Shown here in pieces: positions 1-8,497 of a stretch of DNA of 57,987 bases (position 1 is the stretch's first letter; each line of letters opens with the position of its first letter). The position numbers and the translations under genes were made by a program. The notes beneath the pieces were generated by a model. The model had not been told where the DNA came from, ran no database searches, and saw only the letters and a list, made by a program, of their open reading frames with translations. This DNA comes from Oscillospiraceae bacterium (GTDB taxonomy: Bacteria; Bacillota; Clostridia; Oscillospirales; Ruminococcaceae), in NCBI GenBank assembly GCA_024404915.1, contig JAKSPJ010000014.1, positions 1 to 57,987 of the forward strand, given 5' to 3'.

Positions 1-1
1 G

Positions 2-1081
2 CTTTGTGCAATTTCAAAACAGGCATGGCAGACGGGAGAATTATCTGAATTATTTGATACATCTGATATAGCACCTTTCCTTTCAAAGCCGCACGAACCT
101 GTGTTAATGTATATTCTGCCGCTTCATGCTTCTTCACAGGTTTTTGGTTATTGCGGATTCGTTTATGAAAATGCAGAAAAATTCAAAGTTTCACTTATGC
201 TTTTCAATTTTCTGAGTGCTGTTGCAAACGGTATACGAACACTCAGGCACAAGCTTTACGCAGAATACCTGCAGAAAAAAATAGAGGAAGTATCACTTTA
301 TGATATTATGACAGATATGCTCAGTAAGAAGGGCTTGCTTTTATTTCTTGAAAATCACAAGGAAATTCTTAACAAAAGCGGGATAATGCTTGTTACCATT
401 GCAAAGCATTCATCAACTTTAAATACTCAGAAACAGAATCTGATGATTGATAATGTAACACAGTCAGAACTGATTCTTGCAAATGCAATCCGACTGCTGT
501 CAGGTAAAAATCTGCTGACGGCCCGACTTGATAAAAGCACTTTCGCAATTGTATTTCCATTGCAAAAAAACGAAGCTGTCAGTCAGACAGCAGAAAACAT
601 GCTGATTCAGACAGAGGTTTTTATACGAAAAATGCAGGAAAGCTCATCAATTACATTTTTTCCTGAGCCTTATTATGTTTGCGGAAATATAGATTCTGAT
701 CCTGAAAACAGCTTGTCAGCTTTATGGAATCAGCTTGAAAGCAGTCAGCCGAAAGAAAAAGGATTCAGAGGAATCAGCAATCTCAAAAAAATCAGACATG
801 AGCTTCACAAAGCACCTGAACTGGACTGGAATCTCACAGATATCGCAAAACGTCTGAATATCAGCAGAAGCTACGCACAAAAATTATACAAGGAACATTT
901 TGGAATCAGCTTTATGGATGATATCATCAACACACGAATTGATATGGCAAAACATCTCTTGTCTGATACTGACCTACAGATAAACGAAATTGCATCTGCC
1001 TGCGGATATCAGAATTCAACTCATTTTATGAGGCAATTCAAAGAAAAAGTCGGTATGACTCCTTCAAAATTCAGAGGTTAA
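2..1081 (+). CDS. AraC-family transcriptional regulator with degenerate GGDEF-like domain (5' partial)
   Basis: The frame is open from base 2, so the start lies outside the window; 359 residues are visible. The last ~95 residues form an AraC/XylS double helix-turn-helix: the segment around 'LTDIAKRLNISRSYAQKLYKEHF' region (given here only by position, about 840-900) is the first HTH, and 'INEIASACGYQNSTHFMRQF' with 'GMTPSKFR' at the end is the second. Before it, around 290-650, 'LYDIMTDMLSKKGL' and 'ARLDKSTFAIVFP' resemble the edges of a GGDEF domain without the GGDEF/GGEEF active-site motif, so cyclic-di-GMP synthesis is unlikely. Such proteins in Clostridia often carry a sugar-binding sensor further upstream, which would be off-window. 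Probable role: control of sugar uptake or use. The target is unknown; a terminator follows at 1164. Confidence 0.85.
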   Translation, partial: LCAISKQAWQTGELSELFDTSDIAPFLSKPHEPVLMYILPLHASSQVFGYCGFVYENAEKFKVSLMLFNFLSAVANGIRTLRHKLYAEYLQKKIEEVSLYDIMTDMLSKKGLLLFLENHKEILNKSGIMLVTIAKHSSTLNTQKQNLMIDNVTQSELILANAIRLLSGKNLLTARLDKSTFAIVFPLQKNEAVSQTAENMLIQTEVFIRKMQESSSITFFPEPYYVCGNIDSDPENSLSALWNQLESSQPKEKGFRGISNLKKIRHELHKAPELDWNLTDIAKRLNISRSYAQKLYKEHFGISFMDDIINTRIDMAKHLLSDTDLQINEIASACGYQNSTHFMRQFKEKVGMTPSKFRG

Positions 1082-1163
1082 GAAATACAGGAGGAGTATT
1101 CCATCAATCCATTAAGCTAAGAGAATGCTTTCTTAAACATCCTTTTTATCAAGAAATAGTGAA

Positions 1164-1200
1164 GCCTCTGCCGGAGTTATATCCGGCAGAGGCTGTTTTT
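1164..1200 (+). terminator. Rho-independent terminator after the AraC-type gene
   Basis: An 11-bp perfect stem (GCCTCTGCCGG at 1164-1174 with CCGGCAGAGGC at 1183-1193), an 8-nt loop, then TGTTTTT. The T-run is only on the plus strand, so it serves the upstream regulator. The minus-strand gene that ends at 1379 has no equally clear terminator before it. Confidence 0.85.
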
Positions 1201-1378
1201 ATTCCTGTGATATAAGCAACCGCTTCATATTAGTCTCCTTGACATAACATGAATCACGCTATTTGTTGTAAATTGCTTCTATGAAATTTCATATATAGTC
1301 TCCCCGCAATCAGTCCATAATTTCAGTTTTTTTTATAACATATTCCGGTAAACTTGTCAATATAGTTTCGGGGGGCGA

Positions 1379-4141
1379 TTATTTCAGCAGTTCTTCCCAG
1401 GTTACCTCTTTGTCAGAAAGGGTATACGCATAGTATTGCAGAATCAGCTGTGCATCATCGCCGGATACTGTGCCGTCCTTGTTGATATCCGCAGCCTTTC
1501 TCTGGGCATCGGTCAGGCCATCCTCCAGGTCGGAAATGGTATTCACATATGCCTGCAATACTGCCTGTGCATCATCTGCGCCAATGATGCCGTCGCCGTT
1601 GATATCTCCTGTTGCAAGCGCTTTGACTGGTGATTCTCCCAGAGAAACAAATGTTCTTTCGTATTTCTTTGCATAGGCTTCTGCAGTGGAGCCTGCATAG
1701 CCGTGAATCGTGCCTGTAAATGGATATTTTCCACTATCAAATTCATTGCATATCGTAGACTTTCCGTCGTAAATATCACAGTCAGGATTCAGAATTGTGA
1801 TATCTGTCAGGCTGATGCACCTAGCAAACGCACCATCTCCAATGCTTGTCACGCTGTCGGGGATTGTAACTGAAGTCAGGCGGATACACTCATAAAACGC
1901 ACCCCCACCGATACTTGTCACGCTTTCGGGGATTGTGATGGAAGTCAGCCCGGTGCAACAAAGAAACGCACTCTCACCAATGCTTCTCACGCTGTCGGGA
2001 ATTGTGATGGAAGTCAGGCCGGTGCACTCATAAAACGCACTTTCACCAATGCTTGTCACGCTGTCGGGGATTACAACATCTCCTTTACAGGTACTGCCAT
2101 CAATGACAATGTGATTGACAATGACAAGGGGATTTTCTTCTCTTTTGGCGTTAAACCACGGTGTGTAATAGAACGCATATCCTCCGATGCTTGTCACGCT
2201 GTCGGGGATTGTGACGGAAGTCAGGCTGGTGCAAAATTCAAACGCACGCCCACCGATACTTGTTACACTGCCCGGAATTGTGACGGAAGTCAGGCCGTTG
2301 CATCCGGTAAACGCACTATGACCAATGCTTGTCACGCTGTCGGGAATTGTGATGGAAGTCAGGCTGAAGCAGTCTTCAAACGCATTCTCACCAATGCTTG
2401 TCAGACCGTTTGGCAAAATCACATTTGTGATATTTTCCCTTTCTGTATACCACGGCAAATCATCGATTTTACGCCAATTCGCCATGGCACCCTCGCCGCT
2501 GATGGTCAGCACGCCTGCGCTGTCCAGTGTCCAGGTAAGGTTGTCGCCCTCTGCGCCGCACTCGCCCTTTGCAATAATCGTATTCTCACCAATGGACACA
2601 AAGGTGCGCTCATATTTTTTTGCATATGCTTCTGCAGTGGAGCCTGTATAGCCGTGAATCGTGCCTGTGAATGGGTAATTCTCATCATCATATTCATTGC
2701 ATATCGTTCTCTTGCTGTCGCAAATATCACAGTCAGGATTCAGAATTGTGATATCTGTCAGGCTGGTGCAATGAGAAAACGCACCCTCACCGATAATTGT
2801 CACGCTTTCGGGAATTGTGACGGAAGTCAGGCTGGTGCAATCATAAAACGCACCCTCATCGATTCTTGTTACACTGCCCAGGATTGTGATGGAAGTCAGG
2901 CTGATGCAGCTTCCAAACGCACCCACGCCAATGCTTGTCACGCCGTCGGGGATTGTGATTTCCGTCAGGCTGGTGCACTTATAAAACGCATAATCGCCAA
3001 TGCTTGTTACACCATCGGGGATTGTGACGGAAGTCAGGCCTGTGCAAAAAGAAAACGCACTGCCACCAATGTTTGTCACGCTATCTGGGATTGTAATGGA
3101 AGTCAGGCTGGTGCAACCATTAAACGCACTTTCCCCAATGCTTGTCACGCTGTCGGGGATTGTGATGGAAGTCAGACCTTCGCAAGAAGCAAACGCCCAA
3201 TTCCCAATGCTTGTCACGCCGTCTGGGATTGTGATGGAGGTCAGACCTTCGCATCCGGAAAACGCACGCTCACCAATGCTTGTCACGCCATCGGGGATTA
3301 CAACATCTCCTTCACAGGTCCAGCCACCCATTACAATGCTGCCGGCAATGACAAGGGGATTTTCTTCTATTTTGGCGTCAAGCCACGGTGTGTAAGAAAA
3401 CGCACCAGACCCAATGCTTGTCACGCTGTCGGGGATTGTGACAGAAGTCAGACCGGTGCAGTTTTCAAACGCAAACTCACCAATGCTTGTCACGCCGTCG
3501 GGGATTGTGATGGAAGTCAGACCTTCGCAATAAGAAAACGCCCTATTCCCAATGCTTGTCACACCGTCGGGGATTGTGACGGAAGTCAGGCTGGAGCAAT
3601 TAGAAAACGCAAACTCACCAATGCTTGTCACGCTGTCGGGGATTACAACATCACCCTCACAGTCACTGCCATCAATTACAATGCTGCTGACAATGACAAG
3701 GGGATTTTCTTCTCTTTTGGCGGCAAGCCACGGTGTCCCAGAAAATGCACCATCTCCAATGCTTGTCACGCTGTCTGGGATTGTGATGGAAGTCAGGCTG
3801 GAGCAATAATAAAATGCATCCATTCCGATGCTTGTCACGCCGTCCGGAATTGTGACGGAAGTCAGGCTGAAGCAATTAGAAAACGCAAAACCAGCAATGC
3901 ATTTCACAGCCACGCCGTCAATCTCAGAGGGAATATCCACATCTGCATCTGAACCATGGTAGCTTATGATTGTGCCCGTTTCAGCATCAAAAGAAAAATC
4001 ATCTGCGGAAGAAACCGCACCTGCCGAAATGGTGGACATGGAAAACGAAATCTTCTCTGCAAGGGGGGCAAGGGGCTGAAGCCCGGAGGATACTGCCATA
4101 CAGGATGCCAGTACAACACCTGCTATTTTTTTCTGTTTCAT
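1379..4141 (-). CDS. Secreted BspA-like leucine-rich repeat protein with C-terminal dockerin (copy 1, 920 aa)
   Basis: Probable surface or cellulosome-associated adhesin. Residues 1-43 are a signal peptide (MKQKK basic start, hydrophobic core, AGA near the cleavage site). The rest is mostly LRR_5 repeats of about 23 residues built on [17 protein letters not shown], broken by '[16 protein letters not shown]' inserts and one '[15 protein letters not shown]' module at about residue 523. The last ~75 residues are a type I dockerin with two calcium-binding loops ([14 protein letters not shown] and [14 protein letters not shown]), which should bind a cohesin. The start has a good RBS (GGAGGT, 5 nt upstream) and a consensus promoter. 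Signal peptide, dockerin and promoter are nearly identical to those of the genes ending at 8498 and 16453; only repeat number and content differ. The ligand is unknown. Confidence 0.93.
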   Translation of the reverse strand: MKQKKIAGVVLASCMAVSSGLQPLAPLAEKISFSMSTISAGAVSSADDFSFDAETGTIISYHGSDADVDIPSEIDGVAVKCIAGFAFSNCFSLTSVTIPDGVTSIGMDAFYYCSSLTSITIPDSVTSIGDGAFSGTPWLAAKREENPLVIVSSIVIDGSDCEGDVVIPDSVTSIGEFAFSNCSSLTSVTIPDGVTSIGNRAFSYCEGLTSITIPDGVTSIGEFAFENCTGLTSVTIPDSVTSIGSGAFSYTPWLDAKIEENPLVIAGSIVMGGWTCEGDVVIPDGVTSIGERAFSGCEGLTSITIPDGVTSIGNWAFASCEGLTSITIPDSVTSIGESAFNGCTSLTSITIPDSVTNIGGSAFSFCTGLTSVTIPDGVTSIGDYAFYKCTSLTEITIPDGVTSIGVGAFGSCISLTSITILGSVTRIDEGAFYDCTSLTSVTIPESVTIIGEGAFSHCTSLTDITILNPDCDICDSKRTICNEYDDENYPFTGTIHGYTGSTAEAYAKKYERTFVSIGENTIIAKGECGAEGDNLTWTLDSAGVLTISGEGAMANWRKIDDLPWYTERENITNVILPNGLTSIGENAFEDCFSLTSITIPDSVTSIGHSAFTGCNGLTSVTIPGSVTSIGGRAFEFCTSLTSVTIPDSVTSIGGYAFYYTPWFNAKREENPLVIVNHIVIDGSTCKGDVVIPDSVTSIGESAFYECTGLTSITIPDSVRSIGESAFLCCTGLTSITIPESVTSIGGGAFYECIRLTSVTIPDSVTSIGDGAFARCISLTDITILNPDCDIYDGKSTICNEFDSGKYPFTGTIHGYAGSTAEAYAKKYERTFVSLGESPVKALATGDINGDGIIGADDAQAVLQAYVNTISDLEDGLTDAQRKAADINKDGTVSGDDAQLILQYYAYTLSDKEVTWEELLK

Positions 4142-4170
4142 AGGATACCTCCAAATAATAATTTTTCTTT

Positions 4171-4199
4171 ATTATAGCATTAATATTTCAGGTTGTCAA
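4171..4199 (-). promoter_or_regulatory. Sigma-A promoter of BspA copy 1
   Basis: On the minus strand: TTGACA (4194-4199), a 17-bp spacer, and TATAAT (4171-4176) preceded by TGC, giving an extended -10. It lies 30 bp from the start codon. The same sequence precedes the other two BspA genes, so all three are probably expressed together and strongly. Confidence 0.9.
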
Positions 4200-4210
4200 T
4201 ATCGGGGACT

Positions 4211-5066
4211 TATGCTGCAGCTTTAAATGTCGAGTCGATGAAACTTATGTTTAATGAATGCGACTCCCTGCTGGAACTTGATACATCTCATTTTAACACA
4301 AGCAGGGTTAAGGATTTTAATGGGATGTTTAAGCCTGTGAATCACTGCTTTTGCTTAATGTTTCAAATATGGATACAACCCAGGCATCAGATTGCAGCGG
4401 CATATTCAGCTACTGCACAATGCTGGAAACAATTGATATGACCTGTTTCATAATAAGCGAAGATGTCAGGACAAATAATATGTTCTATGCTTCTGACTCC
4501 ATAAACACTGTTTATGCTGATGAAAATAATGAAGAAATCATCACGGAGAAACTGGTTGAATCCCATGTGAAGCCTGATAAGTTTTCTGTTATCAAGCGTG
4601 TCAGCTATGTTGTGTCGCTCTCTCAGATCAAGGCAGGGATGCTTCATTTACACCTAGATGGTATGTACTTGAAGACAATGCGCTAACTGAGGATATCAGC
4701 GGTAAAAAAGCACCTGTGGGAAAGAAAATAATTTTTCAGGTATATCTGAAAGCAAAAGATGGCTATTCCTTTACAATGGATACGGAAATAGTAGCACGTA
4801 CTGCATCAGATGCCTACTTTGTTTGGAATACTACCGAGGATACTTCCCTGGTTCTTCTTTGCATTGAATACGATTTATCTGTAAAGGGCGATATCAATCT
4901 CGACAACAAGATTTCGGTTGCAGATGCTATACTGCTTCAGAAATGGCTTCTGAATGTTCCCGGCAGCAATCTTCCTAACCGGCACAGTGCTGATATCAAT
5001 ACGGATGATCGAATTGATGTGACTGATTTATGCTTGTTAAAAAGGATTATATTAAATCAAGCCTAA
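4211..5066 (+). pseudogene. Remnant of a DUF285/BspA-type dockerin protein, two frameshifts
   Basis: Three consecutive pieces in three frames belong to one former gene. The first (about 4211-4350) reads as DUF285-type repeats (MFNECDSLLELDTSHFNTSR). The second (4351-4686) continues the repeat pattern (LLNVSNMDTTQ, IFSYCTMLETIDMTCF). The third (about 4650-5066) has a beta-rich part and a C-terminal dockerin with DINLDNKISVADAILLQKWL and DINTDDRIDVTDLCLLKRII loops. The frame changes lie near 4330-4350 and 4640-4665. No start codon or signal peptide remains: the 5' end is replaced by the upstream flank of BspA copy 1, which also occurs beside copy 2 (9770-9802). It is probably dead, broken when the BspA cassette arrived. 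Confidence 0.75.
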
Positions 5067-5615
5067 TTTTCGCAAATGTGATAAACACAGAATAGCGTGG
5101 ATCCGTTTCACGAAGTTTATAGTGTGTCAGACTGAACAGGTAATCAATGCGTAAAGGGGGAACTCTGAGAACAATGCAAAGAGCAAAAATAATGAGCCGA
5201 AAGGCTCACAGGAACAATCACGTCCGCAGGGCGTGATTGCAAGTCAGCAAGCTCGGCAAGCTGTCATGACAACCTGCATTTTTACACGCAAATGCTTGTC
5301 AGGGGTTTTGCACCCCTGAGACCCTGCTGAATTTTGAATTTGAATACTGGAATTATGATGGATAAAACAAACATAAAACAGAAAAGATTATTCTATATCT
5401 TCTCATGAAATCTCGTATAAAGATTTAAAGAAATATTGTGTTGGACGATTTTCAATTTCTATGGAGATGAAAATAATGAATATGGTTTTCATAAAGAATG
5501 AAGATTCAGAACAATCTGCAGGATAAAGATTATGTGATAATTTACGTTGCTTTATTGTAATAGATATTATAGCATTTCACCAAATAAATATTGACTAATT
5601 TCACATATCATTTGC
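5067..5615. other. Non-coding stretch with a cluster of small hairpins
   Basis: No convincing gene. Three compact inverted repeats occur close together: TGAGCC/GGCTCA (5193-5208), CAATCACG/CGTGATTG (5215-5239) and CAGGGG/CCCCTG (5300-5318). Such clusters are common at the edges of plasmid and integrative-element modules. The rest (5340-5615) is AT-rich and holds only the promoter that follows. Confidence 0.5.
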
Positions 5616-5644
5616 TTGATTTTTTTGTAAATTTATGTTATAAT
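5616..5644 (+). promoter_or_regulatory. Promoter of the nuclease-NTPase-pentapeptide gene
   Basis: TTGATT (5616-5621), a 17-bp spacer and TATAAT (5639-5644), 37 bp before the start codon. The gene therefore probably has its own transcript, as expected for a stand-alone module. Confidence 0.75.
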
Positions 5645-5681
5645 AATAGATAATACTTTTGAAAAGAAAAGAGGCTTACCC

Positions 5682-8198
5682 ATGCTTCCAGAAGAAAAAG
5701 CAGGACAAAAAATCGACAAGCAAATTATAAATGCAGGATGGAAAATCGTCTCTCGAAATGATTACGGTCCCGGATCTGCAAAAGCAATGGCTGTTAAAGT
5801 AGCTCTGATGAATGGCAGCACAGAAAGTGATTATCTTCTTTTTATTGACAACAAAGCAATAGCTGTAATTGAAGCAAAACGTGAAGAAAATCCTTTGGCT
5901 GATGATGTGCAAAAACAAGCAGAAAAATATGCAGTTAATCCACAGGATTGGTACGGAGTTTGGTTCAATGGATTGATTCCGCTTGTTTATATGGCAAACG
6001 GTAACAAAATCTATTTTAAAAACATGCTTATTCCTGATAGTGATTACGTCGAACTATCAGAGATTCATACACCCAAACAGATGCTGAAACTTATTAAGAC
6101 GGAAGGATTTCATTCGCTCTCACCCAGCTATGAAGTTGAAATTGGGTCATATGAAACCTACTTAAACGAAGTAATTAACGACGGCAGATTAGGAAACATC
6201 GCATTTACAGGTGATTTAGGTATTGGTAAAAGCAGTGTGATTCGGACATATGAGAAAGCTGCAAATAGATCTTTCATCTATCTTTCCGCAAGTGATTTAG
6301 GATTCAGCTTTGAGCATAATGCTGCAAAAACTGAGCCTTCATCTGACAAAGCATCTCAAAAAGACAGTGAAGCTTTGGAAAATACTGATGATACAGCTCA
6401 AACATCTACGGACAGCGAGGCTTCTGTAAGCACTCCGGTTTCTGAAAGTTCGATTCCAAGCCAGGATTCCGAAGAATCCAATGATAAGGAAGATTTAAAT
6501 CGATACTACGAGGAAATCCAGAATAAACTTGAAAAAAATATCCTTGTTCAGTTAATCTCACTATGCAGTAAAGACGATATTCCATCTTCACGGTTTATTA
6601 CAGTTCCGGAGAATGAAACTAAATGTGAAAAGATACTACGCATTATTTCGCTGGTTTCAATCATTGTTTCTATAGTGACACTCTTTAAACTGATTGCCAA
6701 TCAATTTATTAATATAGATTTCATTCGTAGTGAAGAGTTTATCTTTCCATTCACTGTTGCAGGATTCATTATTTCTACTACAGTATATTTAGGAATTGCT
6801 GCAGATAAGCTGCTAAAGCGTTATAAGGTTTCCAAATTCTCCTACAAAATTGGAAAAAAGGATGAAGCGGAAGCTTCTGCAGAGATTAATATTGATAAGG
6901 AAAAAGAAAACCTGCTGGATTCCAATCTTCACGAAATACTATACCTTTTTGAATGTCTTGGAAAGAAATCAACCGGAGACAACTCCGATGTGGTATATCC
7001 GGTCTTTGTAATCGAAGACTTAGACCGATACCCTGCTGAAATCTGTATTCCTATTTTAACCAAACTAAAACAGATTAATCAAATGCTAAACAGCAGATAT
7101 ATGATTAATCATAAAGGATACGATAAGCACTATAAATTTATATATTTGCTGAATGACCAAATCTTTGACATTTCCGAGTCAAGTCGAACTATATCAGAGA
7201 ATGATCCCTACAAGTTTTTTGATATTATTATTCCAATCCTACCACAATTGAGTTTCGTCAATAGCTCAATTGTAATAGGCAATCAGTTGAAAAAATATAA
7301 ATATAACATTAACAATGAATTTATCGAAGAAATATGTAATTATGTTTATGATTATAGAAAATTAAATGACATCCTAAATGAGTATAGGGTTTATCATGAC
7401 AAATTACCTGCTGATCTAAAAGTATTACCGAATTGTGACACAGTTCTGTTTGCATTTATCATTTATAAGGTTTACTATAAACAACAATATTACAAGCTTT
7501 TCAAAACAGATGCCAGAACAGGAGAGCCTCTAAGTGATTTGATGAAGTCATTCCTGTTTGATGAATATCCAACAAGGCCTGAGAAATTTGAAGAAATACT
7601 TGAGAAACAATTTAAGGACCATTTAAAGGAATTACTTCATATTTCTGATGAAATTATGAATAAATATAAATCGGCAATTGTTGTTTCCGATACAAAGGTT
7701 ACAGGCGTTAAGCAAAACTTATCAGGATTATATTTTGATGATCTAGACTTATCAGGCAGAGACTATAGTGGCTCTGATTTATCTAACAGCTCATTTAGAG
7801 GAAGCATTTTAAATAATGCAAACTTTACTCACTCTATTTTGAGCGGTGCTGATTTGAGCAGTGCTGATTTGGGATGTGCTGATTTGAGCAGTGCTGATTT
7901 GAGCGGTGCTAATTTGATCAAAGCTTTTTTGATCTATGCTGATTTGATCGATGCTGATTTGAGCGATGCTGATTTGAGCGATGCTGATTTGAGCGATGCT
8001 GATTTGAGATGTGCTGATTTGAGCGGTGCTAATTTGAGCGGTGCTGATTTGAGCGGTGCTAATTTGATCAGTGCTGATTTGATCGGTGCTAATTTGGTTG
8101 GTGCTAAGTTGATCGGTGCTATATATAACCCTCAAACTATATTTCCTGAAGGTTTCAATCCTGAAGATCATAATATGATTAAATTGGATAGAGGGTAA
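5682..8198 (+). CDS. HsdR_N-like nuclease / YobI-KAP-like membrane NTPase / pentapeptide-repeat protein (putative antiviral defence)
   Basis: An 838-residue multidomain protein. Residues 1-~130 resemble the N-terminal PD-(D/E)xK nuclease domain of type I restriction R subunits, with candidate catalytic D50, E64 and K66 (SDYLLF, then IEAKR). Residues ~165-640 form a P-loop NTPase: Walker A GDLGIGKSS with K183, and Walker B FVIEDLDRY with D446/D448. The following 'KFIYLLNDQIF' and 'KFFDIIIPILP' motifs match YobI/KAP-type NTPases. The domain is interrupted by an acidic Ser/Glu-rich linker (~210-275) and two membrane helices (~317-337, ~353-375). Residues ~690-820 are pentapeptide repeats (A(D/N)LSx). 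KAP-like NTPases with nuclease or repeat domains are often phage-defence proteins, but no activity is proven here. It stands alone between hairpin-rich flanks, consistent with a mobile cargo gene. RBS AGAGG. Confidence 0.8.
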   Translation: MLPEEKAGQKIDKQIINAGWKIVSRNDYGPGSAKAMAVKVALMNGSTESDYLLFIDNKAIAVIEAKREENPLADDVQKQAEKYAVNPQDWYGVWFNGLIPLVYMANGNKIYFKNMLIPDSDYVELSEIHTPKQMLKLIKTEGFHSLSPSYEVEIGSYETYLNEVINDGRLGNIAFTGDLGIGKSSVIRTYEKAANRSFIYLSASDLGFSFEHNAAKTEPSSDKASQKDSEALENTDDTAQTSTDSEASVSTPVSESSIPSQDSEESNDKEDLNRYYEEIQNKLEKNILVQLISLCSKDDIPSSRFITVPENETKCEKILRIISLVSIIVSIVTLFKLIANQFINIDFIRSEEFIFPFTVAGFIISTTVYLGIAADKLLKRYKVSKFSYKIGKKDEAEASAEINIDKEKENLLDSNLHEILYLFECLGKKSTGDNSDVVYPVFVIEDLDRYPAEICIPILTKLKQINQMLNSRYMINHKGYDKHYKFIYLLNDQIFDISESSRTISENDPYKFFDIIIPILPQLSFVNSSIVIGNQLKKYKYNINNEFIEEICNYVYDYRKLNDILNEYRVYHDKLPADLKVLPNCDTVLFAFIIYKVYYKQQYYKLFKTDARTGEPLSDLMKSFLFDEYPTRPEKFEEILEKQFKDHLKELLHISDEIMNKYKSAIVVSDTKVTGVKQNLSGLYFDDLDLSGRDYSGSDLSNSSFRGSILNNANFTHSILSGADLSSADLGCADLSSADLSGANLIKAFLIYADLIDADLSDADLSDADLSDADLRCADLSGANLSGADLSGANLISADLIGANLVGAKLIGAIYNPQTIFPEGFNPEDHNMIKLDRG
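7842..8118 (+). repeat. 15-bp tandem DNA repeats coding for pentapeptide repeats
   Basis: About 18 consecutive copies of a 15-bp unit close to GGTGCTGATTTGAGC, many differing by 1-3 bases. Identity is high at DNA level, not only at protein level, so copy number may change by slippage or recombination while keeping the reading frame. Confidence 0.85.
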
Positions 8199-8305
8199 TA
8201 CACGTCAAAACGAATGCTTGAGATATTTTTTAACCGTTTATGCATATTCATCAGCTTCATTATATCACAGGAGGTCTTTTTTCTCCATAGCGAAAGCTTT
8301 TTGAC

Positions 8306-8328
8306 CCCCCAGTTGAACTGGGGGTTTT
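8306..8328 (+). terminator. Terminator after the putative defence gene
   Basis: CCCCCAG / CTGGGGG stem (8306-8324) with a 5-nt loop, followed by TTTT. It lies about 110 bp after the stop of the NTPase gene. Confidence 0.7.
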
Positions 8329-8335
8329 CGGATAC

Positions 8336-8374
8336 AAAAAAATCCCTGCCGGACATCACCCGGCAGGGACTTTT
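8336..8374. terminator. Bidirectional terminator between the defence gene and BspA copy 2
   Basis: A 10-bp stem (TCCCTGCCGG at 8343-8352, CCGGCAGGGA at 8360-8369). A-run on one side, T-run on the other, so it can stop transcripts from both sides, including the minus-strand BspA gene that ends at 8498. Part of it recurs at about 9838-9860 beside a truncated gene. Confidence 0.8.
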
Positions 8375-8497
8375 CATGCAATCGGCGGAAGACTGACTTC
8401 ACAGCAGATTGAATCACTGATTGTTTAAGAGTATTTGCCTGATCAGTTTTTTTATTACATATTCCTGCAAAAATGTCAATATGGTTTCGGGGAGCGA

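Noticed and set aside
101..1081. Treating the ATG at 101 as the start of the AraC-type gene
   Set aside because: The same frame is open and protein-like back to base 2 and no RBS precedes the ATG, so the gene is a 5' partial.
1800..3900. CRISPR-like periodic repeats in the BspA genes
   Set aside because: The ~69-bp period is in frame and encodes 23-residue LRR_5 units; the variable part is within the repeat.
2111..3952. Long plus-strand frame (613 codons) opposite BspA copy 1; similar ones at 8822-9529 and 16777-19758
   Set aside because: Mirror images of the 69-bp LRR-coding repeat on the other strand; no signal, RBS or known domain, and the repeat pattern follows the minus-strand protein.
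5868..5895. AKREENPL in the putative nuclease, also present in the BspA inserts
   Set aside because: Codons differ and the context in the nuclease is the ExK motif of HsdR; taken as chance similarity, not shared origin.
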